DNA of 64,000 nucleotides from an uncultured Ellagibacter sp. (GTDB lineage Bacteria > Actinomycetota > Coriobacteriia > Coriobacteriales > Eggerthellaceae), in the NCBI GenBank assembly GCA_934654815.1, contig CAKUGU010000001.1:1-64000 (forward strand). The letters are read 5' to 3'. Positions within the stretch are counted from its first letter, which is position 1. Every line of letters begins with the position of its first letter. This document shows positions 16,945 to 25,134 of this stretch, piece after piece. The position numbers were made by a program, and so were the translations under genes. A model generated the notes under the pieces. The model searched no databases. It saw only the letters and a program-made list of their open reading frames with translations, and was not told where the DNA came from.

Positions 16945-18041
16945 GCGACGACACCTGGACGATCAAAGCGGCCCTCGATTGGACGCAAGGCTATCTCGAG
17001 CGCAAGGGCGACGAGAACCCGCGTCTTTCGGCCGAGTGGCTTCTGTGCGAGGCATGCAAGATGCGTCGTGTCGAGCTCTACGTGAATTTCGAGCGCCCGC
17101 TTTCGCTCGAGGAGCGCGACGTGCTGCGCGGCTTCGTTACGCGCCGCGGACAAGGGGAGCCCTTGCAGTACATCACCGGCGAGGTCGCGTTCCGCCATAT
17201 CGCGGTGAAGGTTCGCCGTGGGGTGCTCATCCCGCGCCCCGAAACCGAGGTGCTCGTGAGTGAGGCGCTGGCGCTTCTGCCGTCTGCTGCCCGCCGCGTC
17301 GCGCGCGATTCGCAGATCGACGCGTGGAAAGGCGACGTGCTGCGCGCGGCCGCTGAGGCGCTCGAGGGCGCGGAATCGACGGAAGGGGAGGGGGCTCCAG
17401 CCGCCGGCGCGGACGAGGCCGGCCAGGACGAGGAGCTCCGCCAAGCGCATGAGGCCTGTGCCGAGGCCGTGGCCCACGCGGGTGCCGATGAGGGCTCGGG
17501 CGCGCCCGCTGCGCAGCGCCCGCTGCTCGTGGCCGATCTGTGCACGGGAAGCGGCTGCATCGCGTGCTCCGTCGCCTACGAGCGTCCCGACACGCGGGTC
17601 ATCGCAACCGACCTTTCCCCGGAAGCCGTGGCGCTCGCGCGCGAGAACGCGGCTGCGCTCGGGCTGTCCGATCGGGTGCGCGTCGAGGAATGCGACTTGG
17701 GCGCGGGCGTTCCCGAGGCGGCGATGGGGCGGCTCGACCTCGTGGCGTCGAACCCGCCGTACGTGCCGACCGCGGTCATGGCGGAAATCCCCGAAGAGGT
17801 GACGGCGTTCGAGCCGGCGCTCGCGCTCGACGGGGGCGCCGACGGGCTCGACCTGTTCCGTCGCGAGATCATCTGGTGTGCGCGGGCGCTCAAGCCTGGA
17901 GGCGGGTGCGCTTTCGAGTTGCACGAGACCTGTCTCGATGCCGCGGCCGCCATCGCCCGGGAAGCCGGCTTCGTCGATGTGCGTATCGTGAATGATCTTG
18001 CCGATAGGCCGCGCGTGCTCACTGCAAGGAAGGCCAGCTAG
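16941..18041 (+). CDS. prmC: Release factor glutamine N5-methyltransferase
   Basis: 366 aa. The N-terminal helical domain ends in LIPRPETEVLV, the SAM loop is VADLCTGSGCIAC, and the catalytic NPPYVP is intact, diagnostic of PrmC/HemK. It methylates the GGQ glutamine of release factors. About 80 residues rich in Ala, Glu and Gly are inserted between the RPETE motif and the SAM loop, making the protein about a quarter longer than usual. The start overlaps the stop of the preceding 39-codon ORF. Confidence 0.9.
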   Translation: MSDDTWTIKAALDWTQGYLERKGDENPRLSAEWLLCEACKMRRVELYVNFERPLSLEERDVLRGFVTRRGQGEPLQYITGEVAFRHIAVKVRRGVLIPRPETEVLVSEALALLPSAARRVARDSQIDAWKGDVLRAAAEALEGAESTEGEGAPAAGADEAGQDEELRQAHEACAEAVAHAGADEGSGAPAAQRPLLVADLCTGSGCIACSVAYERPDTRVIATDLSPEAVALARENAAALGLSDRVRVEECDLGAGVPEAAMGRLDLVASNPPYVPTAVMAEIPEEVTAFEPALALDGGADGLDLFRREIIWCARALKPGGGCAFELHETCLDAAAAIAREAGFVDVRIVNDLADRPRVLTARKAS

Positions 18042-18410
18042 ACGTTCAACCTGAGGTCCACCTAGGGTTCTGGTTGTTTATCGGGCAAAACGATGGCGTC
18101 GAACGCCGGGTTTGCAAACGATAGGCGCGCAAACGCCTTCGAAATGGCAGCGTATGACGGTTCTGCAAATGATCGGCCCAAAATGAGCCCCCTCGATGGC
18201 GGGTAATGACGGTTTTGCAAAGCCAAATCGCCTTCGGGCGCTTCTCGTGCTGTGCAAAAGCGGCATAGGAAGCCATCTCAGTGCTTCTACGCTTGCAAAA
18301 CCGTCATTACCCGCCATCCGGAACAAGAAAAGCGTGCTCTCATTTGCAAAATCATCGCTCGTAGCCACGTAAGAAGGCACCAACCAGGTAGGGGGATGCG
18401 GACAAATAGT
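18042..18410. other. Non-coding region carrying inverted and direct repeats
   Basis: No gene is visible in 369 bp between prmC and the decayed IS element. It is dominated by the TGCAAA-bounded repeat family listed separately. Confidence 0.6.
18110..18350. repeat. Three copies of a repeat with a 26-bp core, two direct and one inverted
   Basis: A core ending GTAATGACGGTTTTGCAA lies at 18195-18220 and is matched perfectly over 26 bp by its reverse complement at 18293-18318, 72 bp away. A degenerate direct copy (AATGGCAGCGTATGACGG then TTCTGCAAA) sits at 18143-18169. TGCAAATGA and its complement TCATTTGCA flank the cores at similar distances (near 18164 and 18340), so the unit is about 55-60 bp bounded by TTTGCAAA motifs. 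It could be a small dispersed element or a multi-site binding region. Confidence 0.75.
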
Positions 18411-19019
18411 TGGACCGAGTCGGTCCGGTTAGGGGTGGAGAGGGTAAGATTACTTGGACACCAAGTTAAGGGTGGAAGGTGCTCCATATGGCCCAAAGGA
18501 GGGAGCGCTGCGGCAAGCAGTTCAAGATAGCGGCGGCTCGGGTGGCCCTCAGCGGCGAGACGAGGGCCGTCGACCTTGCGAGTGGGCTCGGGATCGAGGA
18601 CTCGACGCTCAGGCGGTGGGCACGGGAACGCGAGGAGACGGGCGAGAGTGCATTTCCCGGGAACGGCAGCCCCAAGGCCGACAAGGATTGCGAGACCGTG
18701 GAGCTCCGCAAGCGGGCGGGGCAGATCGAGCGGAGGCCCTGGAGGGCTTCGTCCCGAGAGGTTCGATCCTTGCAAAGGCCGCTACGGATACTGCCGGATC
18801 AAGCGAGAGCCGGCGGACGGCAAGGGCCGCAAGACGAGGGCGGAGGCGAAGCAGGACGCGCTCAAGTGCGTCGAGCTCTACCGCAACAGGCGGAGGGCGC
18901 GCTCCCCGATCGGCTGCAACGCCCCATGCGATCTAGAGCGGGATGGCGCCTGAAAAAGCTTGTTTTTCCCGTCCAAGGAACCTCGACCACTCCAAGGGCT
19001 GGCGGCGTAGCCGGTCCAA
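18410..19019 (+). mobile_element. Decayed IS3-family insertion sequence
   Basis: Short inverted ends TTGGACCG (18410-18417) and CGGTCCAA (19012-19019) bracket a truncated transposase. A 15-bp palindrome ACTTGGACACCAAGT (18452-18466) lies before the gene. The ends are an inference from the 8-bp match; no target duplication was identified. Confidence 0.5.
18488..18956 (+). pseudogene. IS3-type transposase remnant (orfA start joined to orfB fragments)
   Basis: The frame from ATG 18488 starts like IS3 OrfA: a helix-turn-helix region with QFKIAAARVALSGETRAVDL and DSTLRRWAREREE, up to about residue 75. It then loses similarity. In a neighbouring frame (about 18770-18956) GRYGYCRIKRE and ELYRNRRRARSPIGCNAP recall IS3 OrfB segments that are normally far apart, including the C-terminal YNRRRxHSxxG motif. 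The middle, with the DDE catalytic core, is deleted. Not functional. Confidence 0.7.
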
Positions 19020-19061
19020 GGAAATGTCTACATCTCCCGATCACCAATCAAAGGGGCGTCA

Positions 19062-19098
19062 GCAAAAAGCCTCTGCATTCTGTGAGGGATGCAGAGGC
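19062..19098 (-). terminator. Minus-strand terminator of the transhydroxylase-like operon
   Basis: GCCTCTGCAT (19069-19078) and ATGCAGAGGC (19089-19098) form a perfect 10-bp stem; on the minus strand it is followed by TTTTTGCT. Confidence 0.88.
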
Positions 19099-19150
19099 GA
19101 AGAACCTTAAACATTTGTCGCTTGCAATCGCGCAAGTGATTCGATTAAAT

Positions 19151-20302
19151 CTAAAGCTCAGGCATATCGCCCATGTATTTCTTCATCGCAACGAGGCTGA
19201 CCGCGATATTTGCTGTTTGCACGATGGCTGCCAACATGAACCGGAAGCTCAAATCGCTGCCGAGTAGTTGCGCTCCCGCCGTGATGATGTAGGGGTTGAT
19301 GAACCCGCCTACGGTGAACAATCCTAGGAACAAGGAAAGCGACGTGGTGATGGTTGCCGGATGAGCTTTACTGGGGATGATCGTGTAGCCTGCGGGCATG
19401 AAGAACCCGAATCCTGCGCCCAAGATGAGGCTTCCCAGGATGAGCATCGGAAGGTTCGAAGCAAAGAAAAGAATCCAGAGCGCGATTGCGGCCACGGCAT
19501 TTGCGACGACGAAGCACCACTTACGGGTCATTTGCATGATTGGGCGAAGAAGGAGGCCGACAACGATTCCTCCCGCGAACTGCGCGGCGGTGAGAATGCC
19601 CGCCGAACCGGGATCCAATCCGAGCTGCATCACGGAGTAGGAGGCGTTCGCCATCAAAGTCATCCAGGCAATACCTAGCAAGAGCGATTGGAGAAGCATG
19701 GAGGCGAAAAAAGGCGTGAGCACCTTCGCCTTCTCACCCTCCGGCGACTTCTCCACCACTCCCTTCGGCAGCAACACGACGCTTGCAATAGCCACGATGA
19801 CCATAAGCCCATAGATCAGGTAAACATCATGCCAGGCAATCGACACCAAGACTCCACCGAGCATGTTCAACGTCATGGCTCCGCCGTTGATGAAAAGGGA
19901 TTGGAGCCCGTTGACGCTGGCGCGTTCGCCTCCCTGGAATAGCTCAGCGATCAGCGCCGTCGCAATAGGGGCAAGGATGCCAACTGAAAGCCCTATCACA
20001 ACGCTAGACGCATAAAGCATCTCGAGACTGTCTGGGAAGAAGAAACCGACCATCGCTCCCGCAAACGAAAGAAGCGAGAAGAAGATAATAAGAATCTTCT
20101 TTGTTGTCACTCCTGCGAGCTTCCCTGCTACAAGCGTTCCTAGAAGAGCCATGAGCGATGTTAAAGTGAATACCAGCTGAATCGACTCGACAGGAACATT
20201 GGGAAAAGACTGGGAAATTCCGGATATCGCAAGCGATAGGGCACTCGATGATTGAAGCATGATGGAAATGATGAAGATACCAATCTTGGCTCTTGTTTTC
20301 AT
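19151..20302 (-). CDS. MFS transporter of the transhydroxylase-like operon
   Basis: 383 aa with about twelve transmembrane segments, starting directly with MKTRAKIGIFIISIM. The TM2-TM3 region VAGKLAGVTTKK is a weak MFS signature. The ATG at 20302 is preceded by GGGGGG at seven nt; an in-frame ATG at 20317, three bases after the stop of the Fe-S gene, is the alternative. It is the last gene of a four-gene minus-strand operon and the natural candidate for moving the enzyme's substrate or product across the membrane. Confidence 0.83.
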   Translation of the reverse strand: MKTRAKIGIFIISIMLQSSSALSLAISGISQSFPNVPVESIQLVFTLTSLMALLGTLVAGKLAGVTTKKILIIFFSLLSFAGAMVGFFFPDSLEMLYASSVVIGLSVGILAPIATALIAELFQGGERASVNGLQSLFINGGAMTLNMLGGVLVSIAWHDVYLIYGLMVIVAIASVVLLPKGVVEKSPEGEKAKVLTPFFASMLLQSLLLGIAWMTLMANASYSVMQLGLDPGSAGILTAAQFAGGIVVGLLLRPIMQMTRKWCFVVANAVAAIALWILFFASNLPMLILGSLILGAGFGFFMPAGYTIIPSKAHPATITTSLSLFLGLFTVGGFINPYIITAGAQLLGSDLSFRFMLAAIVQTANIAVSLVAMKKYMGDMPEL

Positions 20303-20320
20303 ATGCTTGCCCCCCATCGC

Positions 20321-21100
20321 TTATTCTGCGCTCAAGGGGAAATCGCCGATATTCGTGCTTTCGCGAAGATCCACCGATTTTTCCATTCGCTTGAAGCCCG
20401 AAGCTTCCACAACCACTCGATATTTGCCAGGCTGCAGTTTCTTGAACCAGAAATCGCCGAAGCCGTCGGTGCGTTCATCGGCGATTTCTGTGCCCTGGGA
20501 GTCGATGAGCGCAACGTTTGCGTCCTCGATGATTTCGTCGGCCTCGGAATCCCAAACGTCGCCGGCTATGAAGAGACCGGGTAGATTCCGGTAATAGTAG
20601 TTTCCGCCAGCTTCGGCAGGAACGCAGTCCGTTAAGTCCATCTCATCTTTCTCGCCGAAGCTCAAGGCTCCCGTCGGGCAATGATCCACGCAGTGCGGAA
20701 GTCTGCCTTGGCCGACTAGATGGGCGCAGCCGGTACAGGCTTGAGGAATCTGCAACTCCTCGTTCCAGAACACGGTTTCGGGGAATGATTTTACCAGGTC
20801 CTTGCGCCCTTTGGATTTTTCCGGATCGAGGATTACGAACCCGTCTTCCGTTCTGTACGCTGCATCGCCAGCGGCATCGAGGAGCTCCTGAGTGTGGCAA
20901 TTGCGCACAAGTCGATACTCCACCTTCACCTTTGGGATCTGGCCATGGGTCGTCTCCTTCATGTGGCACCAGAACTGCCCGGTGTCAGGTTGCGGCTTTG
21001 AGAATGGCATCCATTCGTTTCCCACCATCTCGTCCTTGCACGCCAATTGACAGTTATAGCAACCATTGCAACGTTCGGAATCGAACACGAACACCTTCAT
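20321..21100 (-). CDS. Fe-S electron-transfer subunit, transhydroxylase-small-subunit type, missing one cluster
   Basis: 259 aa. CNGCYNCQLAC (11-21) and CTGCAHL...CVDHCP (122-141) supply two four-Cys sets. The middle set found in its paralogue at 48064-48849 (Cys 68, 71, 76, 109 there) is reduced to a single Cys (68), with Gln, Ala and Phe at the other positions. Residues about 190-250 form a beta-rich domain with GFGDFWFKKLQPGKYRV, like the Cna-B-type C-terminal domain of pyrogallol transhydroxylase small subunits. No signal peptide. ATG 21100 is chosen for AAGGAGG upstream. It should pair with the Mo subunit just upstream. Confidence 0.85.
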   Translation of the reverse strand: MKVFVFDSERCNGCYNCQLACKDEMVGNEWMPFSKPQPDTGQFWCHMKETTHGQIPKVKVEYRLVRNCHTQELLDAAGDAAYRTEDGFVILDPEKSKGRKDLVKSFPETVFWNEELQIPQACTGCAHLVGQGRLPHCVDHCPTGALSFGEKDEMDLTDCVPAEAGGNYYYRNLPGLFIAGDVWDSEADEIIEDANVALIDSQGTEIADERTDGFGDFWFKKLQPGKYRVVVEASGFKRMEKSVDLRESTNIGDFPLSAE

Positions 21101-21111
21101 GGCTGACCTCC

Positions 21112-23721
21112 TTATGCGATCCAATTGCTGATGTCTACGCCGTTGCCCTCGACGCGAGGCCGATTGAATGCGTCTGGATACTGTTTTGCCAAATCGAACA
21201 CATCGACTTTCTCGATTCCCACCAGGAAGCCTGAAGTGTTTTCGGCAACGGTGTTCTTGGAAGCAACTTTGGTCGGACAGATGAGGTTGTTAGCTCCGCC
21301 TCTGTCCGAAATCCCCGGTTCGATGGGATCGACGCGAGCCCCATGGTCCTGGTAGACGGATGTCGGGGTGATACGCTCGGTGACGATGGCCCCTCCAAGC
21401 ACCCATCCGCGATCGTTGAAGATCTTCACGATGTCGCCGTCTTTCACGCCATGTTTTTCGGCAGTGATGGGATGGATCCACACTGGTTCATAGAGGTATC
21501 CATCGGGTCCTTTAACCTTGCTGGTCGGAATCTCATGGAGCCACTGTGAGTCATCGCACTGGGAATGATGGCGCCAACGGGGATGGTTGGATACCATGAG
21601 ATAGGGGTAGCGCTGTGCTTTCTCGGAGGTAAGCCGCTCTTGGACTCGATCCGTCTCATCTACCCATCGCGCGTAAGGCATGCGCTCGTCGTCGTCGGGG
21701 AAGTTGTCGGCGAGCATCTTTGAATAGAATTCGAACTTGCCGGACGGCGTGGGGAGGGCGTATCGTTTCGGATCTTTATTGAAATTCTCGTAGGCGATAG
21801 GGATATCTTTCCAATCTTCGCGGGTTGGGGAAACCCACAGTTGTTGTTTTTTGAACTGTTCAAAATCCGGCCCGTTCTCGATGCCGCTCGTTTCGTAACC
21901 TATGCGAATCCAGTCCTCGACCGAGGTGCCGTTGGTGTACTCCTCGTAAACGCCGAGTTTTTTGGCGACCTCTCCGACGGCCTCGTAGTCCGAAAGCGCT
22001 TCGGTAAGGGGCTCGACGCATTTTCCTTCGTAGTAAAGCATCGAGTAATAACCGTTATAGAAGTCCATCGCAAGGTCTTCTTCTTCGGCTTTCGAGGTTA
22101 TGGGGAGGATGATGTCTGCAAACATGCAGTCGTTCTCGAGCCACGGATGCTGTACGACATAAGTTTCGATTTCAGGAGACCTCAGTGCGTCCATCATCTT
22201 GTTGCCGCCGTTCCAGCAGGTGGTCCAGCTCGGTGCATCCGACCAAATCATATGGATGCGCTCCCCATTGCTGGTCTTGTTCGGCCAGGAGTACTCGACC
22301 AATTGATCCGAACGTGGCCAGCCCAAAAGTCCCGTTCCGTACCACTTCAACGGATGCTCTTCGGTGTAGTCGCCCAAGATGGCTTCAGGCACGAGCGTCT
22401 TGGGGATGAAACTCTTGCGCAGGTCGTAAACGGTTGGGTCGCCGGCGGCAAATCCCCTGTAAGCCATCGCGGGATTCGGATAGCATTCGGCCATAGGCTG
22501 TGGGGTCATGCTGGGCACACCCATGATTCCCCATCCGCCAATACTGAATTGACCGCGTCCAGGTTTGCCCAGGCCTTGCATGGCTAGAAGAATGGCCTCT
22601 AGGCGGGCTGGCTCTGTTGAGAAAGCCGAACGAATCATCGAGCCACCGTAGAAGTGGAGGACGGTGGTTGCACGTTCGTACCATTGTTTCGCCAAAGCCT
22701 TGATGATCCTCGTAGGAATACCGGTTATCTCTGAGGCCCAAGCGGGCGTTTTCACGATGCCGTCGTCGTATCCGTAGACGTGGTGGCCGACCCATTCGAA
22801 GCCGACGGTCTTCTCATAGACGTAGTCCTGGTCGAACCAACCGTTCTCCAGCCAGAGGTAGATGATGGCCAGCTGAAGGGCGGCATCGGTATTGGGATTG
22901 ATGGGAATCCATCGATCCGCGTGAACTGCTCCGGAATAATTGAGATCAGGGCTGATGAACACTTGCTTGATTCCAATCTCGGAGAAATAGAAGCACATCT
23001 TGGACGGCAGTTGGGAGCCCCAGCCCCATGGAGTGGTTTCCGCATCACAGCCCCAGTGAAGAGCTAAGTCGCAATGCTCGATGGTGTTGCGTAGCATGGC
23101 GTCGTTGTCGGGCATTCCGACAACCGAGTCGCCCCATACGTACTTTCCGCCCCAATACCAACCTTCCCAGCTGTCGGGGTTGCGTGTTTGATAGCAGAAT
23201 CCCCCGTTCACGAGTTTAAGCAATGCGCTGGGGCATCCATGGGTGGTGTGCACGACTTTCTCTTCGCCGTGTCCATCGTTTTGCGTGAGAATTGAATAGG
23301 GGCTGTACTGGCTGCTAACCCTTTTGACCTCGTCGGCAATGATTTGAGCAGCTTCGTCCCAGCTGATGCGCGCATATTTCGATTTGCCGCGGTTCTGAGT
23401 GTTTCGTTCGCCGTTGGGGTCCCAGTCAACGCGCTTCATAGGGAAGGGAACGCGTCGGTTCGAATAAAGACGGTTCTTGTAAACCAGGGAAAGGGGTGGA
23501 ATCTCCATTTTCATGGGGGATTCCCACGTGTATCCGTTCTTCTCAAACTTCCATGGTCTGATCTGCTCTTTCGTGTAGACGCGATCGATATGGAGCGGGT
23601 TGATGCGGACGACTCGGTTGGCGGATTCGTCGACTTCCACCTCGGAGGTGTTCGAGCCTTGCCCGAAGCCGCCGAATCCTAATGCCTTGATGTGCATTTT
23701 CGTTGGCTTGCTGTTAGGCAT
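21112..23721 (-). CDS. Molybdopterin enzyme, pyrogallol transhydroxylase/catechol dehydroxylase-like large subunit
   Basis: 869 aa, DMSO-reductase superfamily. There is no N-terminal Fe-S Cys motif and no Tat signal, as in pyrogallol transhydroxylase. GHGEEK (His151) and PDSWEG (Asp183, Ser184, Trp185) match the active-site stretch of that family, where the Ser is a Mo ligand. GCDAETTPWGWG, WSDAPSWTTCWNGG and the C-terminal YQDHGARVDP are further shared with the paralogue at 48853. It is expected to act on a phenolic ring in the cytoplasm, either transferring or removing hydroxyl. GAGGAGG precedes the start, which overlaps the stop of the 54-aa gene. Confidence 0.87.
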   Translation of the reverse strand: MPNSKPTKMHIKALGFGGFGQGSNTSEVEVDESANRVVRINPLHIDRVYTKEQIRPWKFEKNGYTWESPMKMEIPPLSLVYKNRLYSNRRVPFPMKRVDWDPNGERNTQNRGKSKYARISWDEAAQIIADEVKRVSSQYSPYSILTQNDGHGEEKVVHTTHGCPSALLKLVNGGFCYQTRNPDSWEGWYWGGKYVWGDSVVGMPDNDAMLRNTIEHCDLALHWGCDAETTPWGWGSQLPSKMCFYFSEIGIKQVFISPDLNYSGAVHADRWIPINPNTDAALQLAIIYLWLENGWFDQDYVYEKTVGFEWVGHHVYGYDDGIVKTPAWASEITGIPTRIIKALAKQWYERATTVLHFYGGSMIRSAFSTEPARLEAILLAMQGLGKPGRGQFSIGGWGIMGVPSMTPQPMAECYPNPAMAYRGFAAGDPTVYDLRKSFIPKTLVPEAILGDYTEEHPLKWYGTGLLGWPRSDQLVEYSWPNKTSNGERIHMIWSDAPSWTTCWNGGNKMMDALRSPEIETYVVQHPWLENDCMFADIILPITSKAEEEDLAMDFYNGYYSMLYYEGKCVEPLTEALSDYEAVGEVAKKLGVYEEYTNGTSVEDWIRIGYETSGIENGPDFEQFKKQQLWVSPTREDWKDIPIAYENFNKDPKRYALPTPSGKFEFYSKMLADNFPDDDERMPYARWVDETDRVQERLTSEKAQRYPYLMVSNHPRWRHHSQCDDSQWLHEIPTSKVKGPDGYLYEPVWIHPITAEKHGVKDGDIVKIFNDRGWVLGGAIVTERITPTSVYQDHGARVDPIEPGISDRGGANNLICPTKVASKNTVAENTSGFLVGIEKVDVFDLAKQYPDAFNRPRVEGNGVDISNWIA

Positions 23722-23878
23722 CTTCTTCCTCCTCGTTTTTCCCGGTCCGCTTGTTGTACGTCTTCGCAGCCTCCTCGTTGCTTACGCCGCCGCCTGCTAA
23801 GAAGAAGTCCCGGGATTCGTCCCAGGCCTCTCCTTCAGGGATTGGGGGATTTTTGAAATCCCAATTGTACTTAAGCAT
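23714..23878 (-). CDS. 54-aa acidic protein leading the transhydroxylase-like operon
   Basis: An ATG at 23878 with AAGGAG upstream opens a 54-codon frame beginning MLKYNWDFKNPPIPEGEAWD and ending in a Glu-rich tail (KNEEEEDA). Its TAA (23716-23714) overlaps the ATG of the Mo subunit by six bases in another frame, so translation is coupled. Aromatic and acidic residues dominate and there is no membrane segment or Cys motif. I do not recognise the family. Position suggests an assembly factor or a third subunit. Confidence 0.7.
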   Translation of the reverse strand: MLKYNWDFKNPPIPEGEAWDESRDFFLAGGGVSNEEAAKTYNKRTGKNEEEEDA

Positions 23879-23996
23879 GCCTTCTCCTTTCCGTCATGCC
23901 GATCTCCGAGAAAGTCGGCTTAACGGAAAGAAATGGTAGAAGCTGATCTCTACCTCTCTCAATTGCCTAGGAAGTCCCTTTTCGACTGATTCGGGG

Positions 23997-24057
23997 ACAG
24001 AAATGAACCGAAAGGGGTAGGAAAGGACCTTCCCTACCCCTTTCGGTTCATTTCTGT
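23997..24057. repeat. 61-bp near-perfect palindrome between the LuxR gene and the operon
   Basis: Two 25-bp arms (23997-24021 and 24033-24057; the left arm reads ACAGAAATGAACCG, then AAAGGGGTAGG) are perfect inverted repeats around an 11-bp centre that is itself partly palindromic (AAGG-A-CCTT). GGGGACAG precedes the left arm, as in REP-type palindromes. It lies in the divergent control region, so it could be an operator, a leader hairpin of the operon mRNA, or an inserted REP-like element. Confidence 0.9.
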
Positions 24058-24134
24058 CAATGTTTTTTCCGCAGGAATGCTCAAGGGAAGTAAACTGATG
24101 TCGGCGCTGGATGGCGATTCGACGGGGGGACAGC

Positions 24135-24902
24135 ATGAATACCAAGCTGCATGAGATGGAATGGCAATTCGCCTTTGAAGCAGTGCTACATTTGAATTCA
24201 TGCACGTCTTTGTCCGAATTCGCCGAGCTGGTACTCGATCGTGTAGCCACGATGATTCCCTGCGAGAAAAGTGTGTTCTTGGCCCAAGGCCCCCTCTCCA
24301 AGATTGCCGCCTTTGCCCTCCGAGGCTTCGATGATTCCCAGGCGGAATCCATCATCTCCGAAGATTTCGACGTTCTCGTGCATCCACTCTCCGTAGCTGC
24401 CTCCCATGAATTGAAAACGGAGCGCGACTCGTCATTTTTGCCAAGGAACCTCGCGGACGAATCACCGACGTATCGCCGTTTGTCCCATGAGTTCGAAATC
24501 GAGTACGCCTTGCGCACCTTTTTGGTAGAAAATCGAAATTCTCTCGGTTACATCGCACTGTTCCGGACCTCGACGGATATTGATTTCGACGCCAAAAACC
24601 AAAAGGTCATGGAGTTGCTCAGTCCCCATATCTCCCAGAAACTGAGCGCTCTTCTCTTAGCCCAAGAGGGATCGCTTCCTTATTGCGGGCTCCAAATCAG
24701 CGAATCCTTGATCGCGAAGTACCATCTCTCAAAACGAGAGGCCGAGATAGCCGCGATGATCGGATCAAGCATGTCCGATGCCGAGCTAGCAGAGAGCTTG
24801 TACATCTCCGTGTCGACTCTGAAAAAGCACCTCGTCAATATATACAGGAAAGTCGGGGTTAACAGCAGGATGAAGCTGCTGAATCGGTTGAACGAAGGGT
24901 AG
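24135..24902 (+). CDS. LuxR-family regulator with a GAF-like N-terminal domain
   Basis: 255 aa. Residues about 190-255 form the LuxR/GerE helix-turn-helix (LSKREAEIAAMIGSSMSD ... STLKKHLVNIYRKVGVNSR). Residues 1-180 are soluble and resemble a GAF-type sensory domain. ATG 24135 is used because GGGGGG lies six nt upstream; the in-frame ATG at 24111 lacks a site. Divergent to the transhydroxylase-like operon, it is the likely inducer-responsive regulator of that operon. Confidence 0.85.
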   Translation: MNTKLHEMEWQFAFEAVLHLNSCTSLSEFAELVLDRVATMIPCEKSVFLAQGPLSKIAAFALRGFDDSQAESIISEDFDVLVHPLSVAASHELKTERDSSFLPRNLADESPTYRRLSHEFEIEYALRTFLVENRNSLGYIALFRTSTDIDFDAKNQKVMELLSPHISQKLSALLLAQEGSLPYCGLQISESLIAKYHLSKREAEIAAMIGSSMSDAELAESLYISVSTLKKHLVNIYRKVGVNSRMKLLNRLNEG

Positions 24903-25134
24903 AGCGGTCATAGACTTGGGTCTAATGTCATGGAAGAGGAGATTAGCCAAAAACGCCCCCGCACCTCGAAGAGGATACAGGGGCGAAGAGCTGCAGGCAG
25001 AACGGCATCGCGCACTGCGCACCGTGCACGGTGCGCATACCATGCAACATGCCGCCACGCATACTCGTGCACTACACGCATATCGTCCGACGCGTACGCA
25101 TGCGGCACCGCACGCGTACGCGTCGGCAACAACA
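24903..25134. other. Hairpin-rich gap between the LuxR gene and metI
   Basis: No gene. It contains a 20-bp perfect palindrome at 25017-25036 (GCGCACCGTGCACGGTGCGC) and a 13-bp inverted repeat at 25087-25099/25114-25126 (CCGACGCGTACGC). The terminator at 24948-24985 serves the met operon. Confidence 0.6.
24948..24985 (-). terminator. Minus-strand terminator of the metQNI operon
   Basis: On the minus strand CGCCCC and GGGGCG enclose a CCTC/GAGG helix and are followed by TTTTTGG. Confidence 0.75.
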
